Shown here piece by piece: positions 12,527 through 23,421 of a DNA stretch of 64,000 bases. The translations under genes and the position numbers were made by a program. Source of the stretch: Fagopyrum homotropicum (Eukaryota > Streptophyta > Magnoliopsida > Caryophyllales > Polygonaceae); assembly GCA_033239125.1 (NCBI GenBank), contig BSWB01000002.1:87044560-87108559 (forward strand), given 5' to 3'. Position 1 is the first letter of the stretch, and every line of letters begins with the position of its first letter. The notes beneath the pieces are model-generated. The model was not told where the DNA came from and did not search any database. It saw only the letters and a program-made list of their open reading frames with translations.

Positions 12527-15010
12527 ACGGAAGCCCAGGAAATTCAGAACCAAGTTCAAGCCTCGCTAGATAAGGGGTATGTTCGGGAAAGCCTTAGTCC
12601 TTGTGCCATTCCCGTCCTGCTAGTACCCAAGAAGGATAATTCTTGGAGAATGTGTATTGATTGTAGAGTAATCAATAACATTACTATAAAGTATAGACAC
12701 CCGATTCCCCGTTTAGATGACATGCTTGATGAGTTACATGGAGCTACAATTTTCACTAAGATTGACCTTAGGAGTGGCTACCATCAAATTAGAATGAGGG
12801 AAGGGGATGAATGGAAAACAGCTTTTAAAACCAAATTTGGTCTCTATGAGTGGCTAGTAATGCCTTTTGGCTTAACTAACGCTCCTAGTACCTTCATGAG
12901 ATTAATGAATCATATTTTGAGACCTTATATTGGTTTATTTGTTGTAGTCTACTTTGATGACATTCTTATCTATAGTAAGACTTTAAAAGAGCATGAAAAT
13001 CATTTGAGAGATGTGCTTGCTACATTGCGTATAGAATACTAGTATGCTAATATTCAAAAGTGTGATTTCTATACTAACCGAGTGATTTTTCTTGGTTTTG
13101 TAGTAAGTGCCAATGGTTTGCAAGTGGATGAGGACAAGGTAAAGTCAATCAATGAATGGCCCACTCCTTGGTCGGTTGGCGACGTGAGGAGTTTCCATGG
13201 CCTAGCTACATTCTATAAAAGATTTGTGAGAGATTTTAGTACTATTGTAGCACCACTCACGACTTTGACCAAAAAGAAGGTTCCTTTTGAGTGGAATGAA
13301 CCGCAACAAAGAGCTTTTGAAGAGCTCAAGAGACGCCTCACCCATGCACCACTACTCGCTCTACCGGACTTCACTAAACCCTTTGAGGTTGAATGCGACG
13401 CGTCCGGTATTGGTATTGGCGGCGTCCTTATGCAAGAAGGTAAGCCTCTAGCTTTCTTTAGTGAAAAATTGAAGGGTGCATGCTTAAACTACTCCACTTA
13501 TGACAAAGAATTGTATGCCTTGTTTAGAGTACTCAAAACATGGCAACATTACCTTTGGCCTCAAGAGTTTGTTTTGAAAACTGATCATGATTCACTTAGA
13601 CACTTTAGGAGCCAAGATAAGCTAGATAGGCGGCATGGTAGGTGGATGGAGTTCATCGAAACCTTTCCTTACATTATCAAGTATAAGAAAGGAAAGGATA
13701 ATGTCGTAGCGGATGCATTGTCTAGGAGATACACCTTAATCACCACCTTGGATTCTAAGATGTTAGGTTTTACTTACATTAAAGAATTATATGTGGATGA
13801 TGCTGAATTTGGGAAGATATTTCATAGATGCACTACTCAAGGCCCTTATGATAAGTATTTTGTGTTTGAAGGTTTCTTGTTTAAAGTGGATAAGATTTGC
13901 ATACCTAGATGTTCCCTTAGGATCTTGTTGGTGGAAGAAGACCATAAAGGAAGTTTAATGGGGCATTTTGGGAGAGACAAACTTATGACATGTTGCAAAC
14001 TCACTTTTATTGGCCTCATATGTTAAGGGATGTAGAACACATGCTGAAAAGGTGCATTGAATGTCTTAAGGCCAAAGCTAGGGTACAACCCCACGGACTG
14101 TATACACCCTTACCAACGCCTAATGGCCCTTGGGAAGATATAAGTATGGATTTCATTGTTGGACTACCTAGGACTAAGAAAGGAAGAGATTCCATTTTTG
14201 TGGTAGTAGATAGATTCTCTAAAATGGCACATTTTATTCCATGTCATAAAACTAATGATGCATATAATGTTGCTAATCTTTTCTTTAAGGAAATAGTGAG
14301 ATTACATGGAATACCTAAAACTATTGTTAGTGATAGGGATGTCAAGTTTTTGAGTTTCTTTTGGAAAACGCTTTGGGGGAAAATGGGCACTAGATTACTA
14401 TTCTCGACCTCTAGTCATCCCCAAACAGATGGGCAAACGGAAGTCACCAATAGGACCCTAACAACCCTCCTTAGAACCATGTTAAAAGATAACTTAAAAG
14501 AATGGGAAGACATGTTACCACATATCGAGTTTGCTTATAATCGCACCATGCATTCTTCCACTTCGTTATCACCTTTCCAATGTGTTTATGGATTTAACCC
14601 TTTAACTCCTTTGGACTTATTACCGATTCCTCGAAAGGATCGAGTAGATTTTGATGCTTTGGAACAGGCGGACTACATTAAGGAACTTCATGCTAAGACC
14701 AAGGCTGCACTTGATAAGAAGGGCGTTGAAACTGCATCTCGGAATAACAAAGGACGTCGGAAGATGGTTTTCCAACCCGGCGACTTAGTTTGGCTACATC
14801 TAAGGAAAGAGCGGTTTCCGACAAAACGCCATTACAAGCTAGCACCACGGGGTGATGGACCATTCAAAGTCTTACACCGGATTAACGAGAACGCTTATGT
14901 GTTGGACTTACCGGAAGAGTATGGAGTTAGTACCACTTTTAATGTAGGAGATTTGAGCCCCTATGAAGGAGATTCGGAACAAGATGAAAATTCGGGGTCG
15001 AATTCTTTCC

Positions 15011-15023
15011 AAGAAGGAGAGGA
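15011..15023 (+). promoter_or_regulatory. CRM-a1 polypurine tract
   Basis: AAGAAGGAGAGGA directly before the 3' LTR, the expected primer for plus-strand DNA. It is also coding: it reads as part of the QEGED peptide of the polyprotein. Confidence 0.85.
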
Positions 15024-16083
15024 TGATATAGGACCATCACATGGAAGCTATGAAGGTCCCATTACTAGAGCAAGAGCTAAGGAGATCCAAGAAGCTACGT
15101 CAAGGGAAGTGCTATTGCTCGGCACAATGCGTGAACCATTTAATTGCCATACATCATGTGTTAATCTTTTGATGAATGCAGGAGCAAGCAAGCAAAGGGA
15201 GGAAATGTTGATCACGTCCAAAGCAGCCCACGAGGATAGCCTGCTGCTCACGTCCAAGGCAGCCCAAGAGGGGAGGCAAGCAAACACGTCCAAGGCAGTC
15301 CAAGAGGGTAGGCTGCTGCTCACATCTAAAACAGCCCAAGAGGGCAGCCAGCTGATCACGTTCAAAGAGGCCCAAGAGAGTAACAAGTCAGCTCATTCGG
15401 ATCATCATTTGGGCTCTTAAAAACCATCCAAATCACTCATGGATCTGTTGAACAATTCAGCCCATTCGGATAGTCCATTTTGGCTCTTAAAAACGTCCAG
15501 CACACTCCAAAGATTAGTTTGAATAAGTCAGTCTATTCTCATGCTGAATTAGTTGTTTGTTAGGTTGTTAGCTACATTAGAGGAAGCTCTCTTATTACCA
15601 CCTTCCCACTAATGTTTTAGTTTTCTTTTCTTTAATTTTGTCTAGATAAAAGAGTCTATATATAGCCTCTTTTAGCTGCTGAATAGGTACGTTAATTTCA
15701 TTGCTTAGAATTACATTTGTAATCATTCACAAAATCAATCAAAGAACAAGAGAGTTTTTGGTTGGCATTGCTGTTGTTTGCTTGGTTGAGCTTGTTTGTG
15801 TCAACCGCCTTCGGATTGGTGCTTCGAGCCTCCACGAGTCCCTCTTTGTGCTAGTCCAGCCGGAGCTAGTGTAAAGTTGTATTGGAGACGGGTCTAGGGC
15901 ATTCACGAGTGGGGGTTTTGGCTCTTCAGCCTTGGTTCCTTCGTTGACTCTCTTTGGTTCTTCTCTACACCTTCCTGCGCCATTCACCATCTACGTTTCA
16001 TTCCGCATTCTGGATTCGCCTCATTCAGCCGGATTCGAGATCATTGTACCTAGATCCACTCAATCACGGACAATTCCGTATCA
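15024..16083 (+). repeat. CRM-a1 3' LTR (1060 bp)
   Basis: Starts TGATATAGGACC and ends CCGTATCA. The gag-pol frame continues into it as far as the stop at 15418-15420, so it encodes about 130 residues of polyprotein tail. It lacks one 78-bp repeat block present in the 5' LTR. Confidence 0.95.
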
Positions 16084-16088
16084 CAACC

Positions 16089-16345
16089 TCTTCGTGCCTT
16101 CGATAACTCTAGATCGATTGTGTGAAGTTGTAAGAAACGGGGTCGAATCGTCATCGGTTTGGTTCTTGGATAATCGAATCCAAGGGTTCTATCGTTTGTT
16201 CCTTTCTGTTCTTCTTTCTTATTTCGTTTTCCCTCTTTGTTTTGCACGTTTTCATTCATTCTTGTTTGCTGAATTTTTTTTTGTTTCTATTCCCGAAAAC
16301 AGGTTGCTCGTCTAGATCCGTTCTTCACGGCTAATCCCCGTATCA
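16089..16345 (+). repeat. CRM-b1 5' LTR, right part
   Basis: Continues the LTR broken at 8618 and ends CCCCGTATCA, two bases before the primer site. It matches 23165-23416 of the 3' LTR. Confidence 0.93.
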
Positions 16346-16347
16346 AT

Positions 16348-16360
16348 TGGTATCAGAGCT
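16348..16360 (+). promoter_or_regulatory. CRM-b1 primer binding site
   Basis: TGGTATCAGAGCT, matching the 3' end of initiator-Met tRNA, two bases after the LTR. Confidence 0.92.
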
Positions 16361-16514
16361 AATTGATGTTCAACCTAGAAAAAGAGTCGGTAAATCATTC
16401 AAAAACCAAAAGTGTCTCGTTTTCTTGTTTGAGTCTTGCTTTGTTTTGAGTCTATTGCCATTGCCATTTCTATTCCAAGTTTTTGATTGAACTAACGAGT
16501 TTGTTGCTTTGTTT

Positions 16515-16709
16515 ATGAATCTTGGACGCCGTCACCCCTCCGACATCACGCCTACACCGCGCCTACCACCAGCCTTTGTGCCGACCACCACGCCTACACC
16601 GCGCCTACCACCAGCCCTTGTGCCGACCACCACACCTGCCACCAGTCTTGCCCCACGTCCAACCACAAACACCAAACGAGCCCTAAAACGTTCAAAAAGG
16701 AGAGGCTGA
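16515..16709 (+). CDS. Short Pro/Thr-rich upstream ORF in the CRM-b1 leader
   Basis: The ATG at 16515 opens 64 codons rich in Pro, Thr and Arg; two tandem 14-residue units (TPRLPPAF-VPTT pattern) come from the 42-bp DNA duplication. I do not recognise it. It ends about 1 kb before gag. It has no counterpart that I can see in the leaders of families a, c or d, and the open frame may only reflect the repeat composition. If translated it would act as an upstream ORF on the genomic RNA. Confidence 0.25.
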   Translation: MNLGRRHPSDITPTPRLPPAFVPTTTPTPRLPPALVPTTTPATSLAPRPTTNTKRALKRSKRRG

Positions 16710-17675
16710 TCCGTTCAGCCTATTTTCCAGCTTCTCTCTCTCTCCTCCACAATTTCAGCTTATTTTTTTGAATTTTCACCCTTGGTTAGCTATTTACTTG
16801 GTCAACTCTATCCTCTTGTAACTAATTATAATTTCTTAGCATTTTTTTTTATTTTTTTTCTTAAATTCCAACAGTAAGTTTAAAAAAAAAGAAAAGAAAG
16901 GAAAATCCGAATTCAAAAACAAAAAAAAAAAAGGAAAGAAAGAAAAGAAAAAGAAAAGAAAAGAAAGAGAAAAGAAATCAGCATTATATTCATTTCATTC
17001 TTGCTAGCTTATTCTTGTTTTATTTCATAGCTTGTAATAGTTGAAGTTGTGCTTGCTAAGTGCTATTGTTCAGCAATCAAAGAGGACTACAAAGGAGCTC
17101 ATCTCACTCAAAATTTATGCTTGCTAAGTGTTATTGTTCATCAACGAAAAAGGACTACAAAGGAGCTCATCTCACTCAAAGGGACCAAGCCATTCACGCC
17201 TAGCCTAGCTTCACCCTAGCCTAGCCACGTCGTGGCCCTCGCCTAGTTCACCTCATTCGAGCCACGCCCTAGCCTTGACCAGCCCTTCTACACACGCCTT
17301 TGGTGTCCAAGGTTTGCTTGCTTAGGCTTGACGAGTAAGTTCTTTCAAGGCTTATCTTGAGTTCAAATTTTGAGTCCATACTTAGTTGAATATAACATTC
17401 GTGCAACTTGTCCTTTCAGTTTTGAGTCTTTTCTTCTCTTTTATTGAGTCAAACACATTTTTAAGGTGATTGAAATCGAATTTCGCTTCTACTTTAAAGC
17501 TTTTGTTTAACTAAGTATTGAACTCACGTGAGGTTTTTGACTAATACAAGACGAGTCATCAACAAGCTTGTTGAGCACCACTAGAGAGTGAGAGTTTGCT
17601 TTCGATTGATACACTTGTGAGGCGTTTTTGTTTTTGCTAACCTAACGTGTTTGAGTGTTTTAGTGTCTTTGAACA

Positions 17676-20600
17676 ATGTCAGGAACTCCCGCAGGTACGC
17701 CAAGCCCCGAGCCTATCACCCCGGAGTTGTTTAACCTTATCAAGGGCTTGAAAGATAGCATTGAAGGGTTAACTACAAGGCTGTCCAACTTGGAGGCGTC
17801 TAATGTAGTTCCGGAGCCTCGGCCACTAGGAGGCAACACGGAGGTAGGAGACAACTCGAGAGCTCCACATCACGGGCAAGACCGAATACCACTCCAAAGC
17901 CAACAAGAGCCGTTTCAAGCAGTCCGGCACTCTAATGCCACACAACCCTCTCGGAATGTCCAAGGCTTAGGCCGCAATCTTGCTTTCGAGGAGCACGTTT
18001 CTATCCCTTTTTCTCCTAATATACATGATAATATGCCTAACTATCCTCAACAGTTTCAGAATCCAGCTTATGATCAGGATGAGGACGGTGATGGAGATGA
18101 CGAGGAATGGAGGCCAAACGGGCGAAGGGAGCACCAACAGCCCCGGAGACCTCATGACGGCCGGCGCCAAGACGAGCAGAGGCGTGACCCCTATGGTGGC
18201 CAGCCAAGGAGGGAGCGAGATCCGGAGTATGATGGCCTTGGCAAAGTGAAGGTGAAGATCCCAAGCTTTGAAGGCAAATGTGACCCGGATGTGTACATGG
18301 CTTGGGAGGCCAAGATAGAGAAAATATGGTCATGCCATAACTTTCCCGAGCATAAGAAGGTACATTATGCAGCTCTTGAGTTTATTGATTATGCTATGAT
18401 ATGGTGGGATGATTTGGTGAAGGAAAGGAGGAGAACTATGGATGCACCGGTAGTTACTTGGGCGCACATGAAGGCCTTGATGAGAGCTCGGTTTGTGCCT
18501 CAACATTACACTAGGGAATTGAGGCAAAGGTTGGAGAACTTGAGGAAAGGAGCCATGACCGCCGAGGAGACCTATAATGCCATGCAAATGGCCATGGTAA
18601 AGGCTAATGTGCGAGATGATGAAGAGACTACAATGGCTAGGTATCTTCGTATTCTCAATTCAAGTTTTTCTAACGAGATAGATCTTTTTCCCTATAGCTC
18701 TATGACAGAATTGCTCCACCTAGCAATCAAAGTAGAAAGGAAAATAAAGGCAAGAAGTCAAGGAGGTAAGGCTGCCTATGGCACGCCTAGCTCATGGAGG
18801 AGCCAAGGAGGTCGCCAACAAGGGAATTACAGCTGGGAGGTGCCAAGCAAGGAGAAGCTAGCCCCGGAGCAAGGAGGCCCACACAAGGCTCCTTATGCAG
18901 ACCCTACCAAGCCCACGCCTACACTACCTAAAGGCACTCAAGGGAGTACTTCTAACCCTTCATCTAGAGCTAGAGATATTGTATGTTTTAAGTGCCAAGG
19001 AAGAGGGCACATGATGAAGGATTGTCCTAACAAAAGAGCCTTGCTAGTTAACCATTTAGGGCAATATGAGTCCGAATCTGAGCATGAGCATGATAATGAT
19101 AATTTTGAGCTTAATATGCATGATCATGATGATTTGGATGATGATGGGATTGAATATGAGCAAGGAGATTGTTTATTAGCTAAGAGAGTGTTATTTGATC
19201 ATTCTAGCTCATTCCTAGCTATCACTTCCATGATTTGTGATAAAAATCTTGAGCATGATAATTCTTTGATAGCTAGAAGAACTTTAAGTGTACAACCTGC
19301 TCCTTGTGAAGATAACCAAAGAGAAAACTTGTTTCACACTAGATGCTCGGTTAAAGGAAAGGTTTGTAATGTTATTATTGATGGAGGAAGTTGTTGCAAT
19401 ATTGCTAGCACCGAAATGATATCTAAGTTGCAAATTCCTACATTTTATCACCCTAGGCCATATAAGCTGCATTGGATGAATGAATGTGGTGAGTTAAAGG
19501 TTAATAGGCAAGCTAAGATGACTTTTACTTTAGGCCATTATGAAGATACGGTTTTATGTGATGTTGTGCCTATGCAAGCTTGTCATGTGTTGTTAGGCCG
19601 CCCTTGGCAATATGATAGGAGAGTTATGCATGATGGATTTACAAATAGATATTCTTTTGTATTGAATGGTAAAACTGTGAATCTTAAGCCTATGACTCCC
19701 ATGCAGATTGCGGAAGCATTTGAGAAGAAGAAGGCAAGTGAGCAAGAGCAAGGACAAGCTAAGAAGGAGAGCAAGCTGTCGAGCCAAGACCCCTCCCTAG
19801 CCACACCTTCTAACCACCAACCTAGCACTCTTGTGTCCACGGCCACAAAACAGCCCACAACAGCCTTGTTAGCTTCCAAACTTGAGCTAAAAAATGACTA
19901 CCTACCCTTAGACACCACCTTGATGATGTTGTGTAAGGAGCTCACCTTGATGAGTGATGAAGCCAAGGCTAGCTTACCACCTACCATCTCAGCCATCCTT
20001 GAGGAGTTTAAGGATGTGTTTCCGGAAGAAATACCACATGGCCTTCCACCTTTGAGAGGTATTGAGCACCAGATTGACCTTATTCCCGGCGCCACACTCC
20101 CAAATAGACCAGCCTACCGAATGAACCCAAAGGAGAGTCAAGAGATCCAAGCGCAGGTTCAAGACCTCCTAGACAAGGGTTACGTGAGGGAGAGTTTAAG
20201 TCCATGCGCCGTGCCCGTGCTCTTGGTGCCTAAGAAGGACAACACATGGAGGATGTGTGTTGATTGTCGAATTCGAATGAGCAACATGCTTGATGAGCAA
20301 CATGGCGCCACCACCTTTAGCAAGATAGACCTACGGAGTAGCTACCATCAAATTCGAATGAAGGAGGGGGGCGAGTGGAAAACAGCCTTCAAAACTAAGT
20401 TTGGTTTGTATGAGTGGCTTGTTATGTCATTTGGGTTAACTAATGCTCCTTCTACCTTTATGCGCTTAATGAACTATTTTTTGAGACATTTTATAGGGAA
20501 GTTTGTTGTAGTATACTTTGATGATATTTTAATCTATAGCAGGTCCCTAGAGGAGCATGAAGAACATCTAAGGAAAGTAGTCCTTACCCTTAGGGCTGAA

Positions 20601-22793
20601 CACTTGTATGCTAATCTTAAGAAATGTAGCTTTTGCACTAATGAGGTTATATTTCTTGGTTTTGTAGTGACTACACAAGGCCTACAAGTGGATGAGGAGA
20701 AGATTAGAGCAATCAAAGATTGGCCCACACCAACATCCATCAGCCAAGTAAGGAGTTTCCATGGGCTTGCAAGCTTCTGTAGGCGCTTTGTGAGAGACTT
20801 TAGTACCATTGCTGCGGCCTTGACGGAAATTTGCAAAAAGCATGCGCCATTTGTGTGGGAGGAGGCGCAAGATCGTGCCTTTAGCAAGCTGAAATTGGTC
20901 TTAACCGAGGCGCCTTTGCTAGCTCTTCCCAACTTCACTAGGCCCTTTGAAGTGGAGTGTGACGCCTCGGGCATTGGTATAGGCGGTGTGCTCATGCAAG
21001 AAGGTAAGCCTATTGTCTTCTTTAGTGAAAAGCTCAAAGGAGCATGTCTTAATTACTCTACCTATGATAAAGAGTTATATGCTTTGTTTAGAGTGCTTAA
21101 GACTTGGCAACACTACTTGTGGCCTAGAGAGTTTATTTTGCATTCCGATCATGAGTCTTTGAAGCATTTTTGGAGTCAAAATAAACTAGATAGGAGGCAT
21201 GGTAGGTGGATGGAATTTATTGAGACTTTTCCCTATGTTATCAAGTATAAAAAGGGAAAAGACAATGTAGTGGCGGATGCCCTCTCTAGGAGGTACACAT
21301 TGTTGACTACATTGGATGCTAAGGTATTAGGCTTTGTTTACATTAAGGAGCTCTAAGAATCTGATATTGATTTTGGTGATACATATAAGTTATGTGTGCA
21401 AAAAGGTTCCTTAGATAAATACTATTTGTTTGAGGGATTTTTGTTTCGAATTAATAAGGTGTGCATACCTAGGTGTTCCCTTCGATTATTGCTAGTAGAG
21501 GAAGCCCATAAAGGAGGTTTAATGGCTCATTTTGGGAGGGATAAAACTTATGCTATGCTGCACTCACACTTTTATTGGCCACACATGCTTAGGGATGTTG
21601 AAAATGTGCTTAAAAGATGCTTAGAATGCCTTAGAGCTAAATCTAAAGTGAAGCCTCATGGATTGTACACACCTTTACCCATCCCAACAGCCCCTTGGGA
21701 AGACATTAGTATGGACTTTATTGTGGGATTGCCTAGGACTAAAAGAGGTAGAGACTCGATTTTTGTGGTTGTAGATCGTTTCTCAAAAATGGCTCACTTT
21801 ATTGCTTGTCACAAAACTGATGATGCGGCCAATGTAGCTAATCTATTCTTTCGGGAAGTAGTTAGGTTACATGGAATTCCGAGGACAATAGTAAGTGACA
21901 GAGATGCTAAGTTCTTAAGTTATTTTTGGAAGACTCTTTGGGGAAAGCTAGGTACGAAATTGTTATTTTATACATCAAGCCACCCCCAAACTGATGGGCA
22001 AACGGAAGTAACTAATAGGACTTTAACCACACTTTTAAGGGCTGTCATCAAAAAGAATCTAAAGGAATGGGAGGATGTCTTGCCACATGTTGAATTTGCC
22101 TATAATAGAGTTGTGCATTCGTCTACTTCCATCTCTCCATTTGAGTGTGTTTATGGTTTTAATCCACTAACCCCTTTTGATCTTACACCGTTGCCTAAGA
22201 AGGAGTGAGTGGATTTAAGTGCTAAAACGCAGGTTGAACACATCAAGGAGCTACATAGGAGGACAAGGATTAAGCTTGAGGAGAAAGGCAAATACAACGC
22301 AGCCAAGGCAAACCAAGGAAGGAAGAAGGTTACATTTGAGGTTGGTGACCTTGTATGGATACACTTGAGGAAGGAGAGGTTTCAACAACTTCGGAAGTCC
22401 AAGCTCTCTCCAAGAGGAAACGGCCCTTTCAAGGTGCTACACAAGGCTGGTGATAATGCCTATGTGCTAGACTTGCCGGTCGACTATGCTTGTGATCCCA
22501 CATTCAATGTGAGGGATCTAAGCCCTTTTCCACCCCATAGTGATGATCAGGGAAATTCGAGGTCGAATTCTTTTAAAGAAGGGGAGAATGATGAAGGGTC
22601 ATCCGAGCTAGCTCTATCTTCAACACCACAAGGAGCCCTAACACGAGCTCAAGCCAAACGCCAAGCGGAGAGGGATGCTATCTTCCTAGCCATGGTTCAA
22701 CAAGCTCACCCAAGCTCACCTCCAATGAGTCCAAGGCCCGTCATGATGCTTAGCCACATTGGACCAGCCAAGAAGAAGTTGAATGGAGCATAA
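17676..22793 (+). pseudogene. gag-pol: CRM-b1 gag-pol polyprotein, nearly intact, two in-frame stops
   Basis: One frame of 1706 codons with only two interruptions: TAA at 21354-21356, after the RNase H/connector region, and TGA at 22206-22208, before the integrase C-terminus. Landmarks: an N-terminal Leu-rich helix, an Arg-rich segment, Gag core (about residues 190-370), CCHC knuckle C437-x2-C-x4-H-x4-C450, protease D569-G-G, RT YFDD at 947-950, RNase H D1096, integrase zinc motif H-H-C-C just after the first stop, integrase core starting near M1346-D, GPF module, then an ALTRAQAK CR-like motif encoded in the 3' LTR. Two RT defects stand out: a net loss of 13 codons after VDCR (about 20265-20285) and RSS for RSG before YHQ. 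Family a CRM polyproteins of this type are normally one continuous frame. Confidence 0.95.
22575..22588 (+). promoter_or_regulatory. CRM-b1 polypurine tract
   Basis: AAAGAAGGGGAGAA ends exactly at the 3' LTR start. It reads as KEGEN in the polyprotein, so this short segment carries both priming and coding roles. Confidence 0.88.
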
Positions 22794-23416
22794 GATGAAG
22801 GCTCACGTGTGCATGTGCATGGATGAAGGCTGGCGTAAAGGCTGGCATGAGAAGCTAGTTAGAGAGTGTTAAAAAAAGCCTAGAATTAGTCTATTTTATG
22901 GTTTTATTTAAAAACACTCTAAATTGTAATTATTGTTTTTATTTTTTTTCTATTTTAAGGTTTGAAGGTCTAGGTTGTATATAAACCTTTCTCTCTTCTT
23001 TTTGTAGGCAGAATACGTTAAACACATTGCCTAAGTGCCAAATTGAATTCCTTTGAGTTCAGCCTCTTGTCTTGTGAGAATTGTGGTGTTTGCATAGCTT
23101 TCTCGTTCTTGTGTGTGTCAATCTCCTTCGGGTTGGTTCTACAAGTCGAATTGAAGCAACCTCTTTGTCCCTTCGATAACTCTAGATCGATTGTGTGAAG
23201 TTGTAAGAAGCGGGGTCGAATCGTCATCGGTTTGGTTCTTGGGTAATCGAATCCAAGGGTTCTATCGTTTGTTCCTTTCGGTTGTTCTTTCTTTTTCGTT
23301 TTCCCTCTTTGTTTTGCACGTTTTCATTCATTCTTGTTTGCTGAATTTCGTTTGCTTCTATTCCCGAAAACAGGTTGCTCGTCTAGATCCGTTCTTCACG
23401 GCTAATCCCCGTATCA
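22589..23416 (+). repeat. CRM-b1 3' LTR (828 bp)
   Basis: Starts TGATGAAGGGTCATCC and ends CCCCGTATCA. The first 205 bases code for the polyprotein tail, including the CR-like motif. CTTTG follows as target duplication. Confidence 0.95.
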
Positions 23417-23421
23417 CTTTG

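Larger units (their letters stand above)
10400..15420 (+). pseudogene. gag-pol: CRM-a1 gag-pol polyprotein, heavily decayed
   Basis: All parts of a CRM polyprotein are recognisable: Gag (10400-11550), CCHC knuckle (about 11557-11600), protease motif IIDGGSCCNIAS (about 11850), RT with intact YFDD (about 12950), RNase H (13380-13730), zinc-binding domain, integrase core and GPF module (14020-14990), and the CR-like motif GPITRARAK followed by the repeat tail inside the 3' LTR. Compared with CRM-a2 it has at least five frameshifts (near 10640, 10881, 11545, 11967 and 12060), stops near 11490 and 13040, a second frameshifted overlap near 13985, and a deletion in the protease-RT linker replaced by an inverted copy (12489-12526). 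The frame from 13990 to 15420 is open. Start at ATG 10400; an upstream in-frame TTG is not used by homology. Confidence 0.92.
8619..16083 (+). mobile_element. CRM-a1: CRM-type chromovirus, innermost element of nest 1
   Basis: LTRs at 8619-9756 and 15024-16083 with a perfect duplication CAACC at 8614-8618 and 16084-16088. The element interrupts the CRM-b1 5' LTR; the sequence on either side joins to match the intact CRM-b1 3' LTR near 23160. The two LTRs differ by one 78-bp repeat block and about a dozen substitutions by eye, so the insertion is fairly young, yet the internal coding region is badly decayed. Confidence 0.95.
16346..17675 (+). other. CRM-b1 untranslated leader with tandem repeats and a short ORF
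   Basis: This 1.3 kb leader has three unusual parts: a 42-bp direct duplication (about 16547-16636) inside a short open frame, a long purine-rich run of A and G (about 16880-16980), and a roughly 66-bp duplication at about 17046-17178 that ends AAGGAGCTCATCTCACTCAA in both copies. The leader block shared by all four CRM families with leaders occupies 17550-17675. Confidence 0.85.
8047..23416 (+). mobile_element. CRM-b1: CRM-type chromovirus carrying the nested CRM-a1
   Basis: The 5' LTR is split by CRM-a1 into 8047-8618 and 16089-16345 (829 bp net); the 3' LTR is 22589-23416 (828 bp). The flanking duplication CTTTG is at 8042-8046 and 23417-23421. It contains a primer site, leader, near-complete gag-pol (17676-22793) and purine tract. 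It is inserted in CRM-c1 gag. It has the best preserved polyprotein in the window. Confidence 0.95.
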
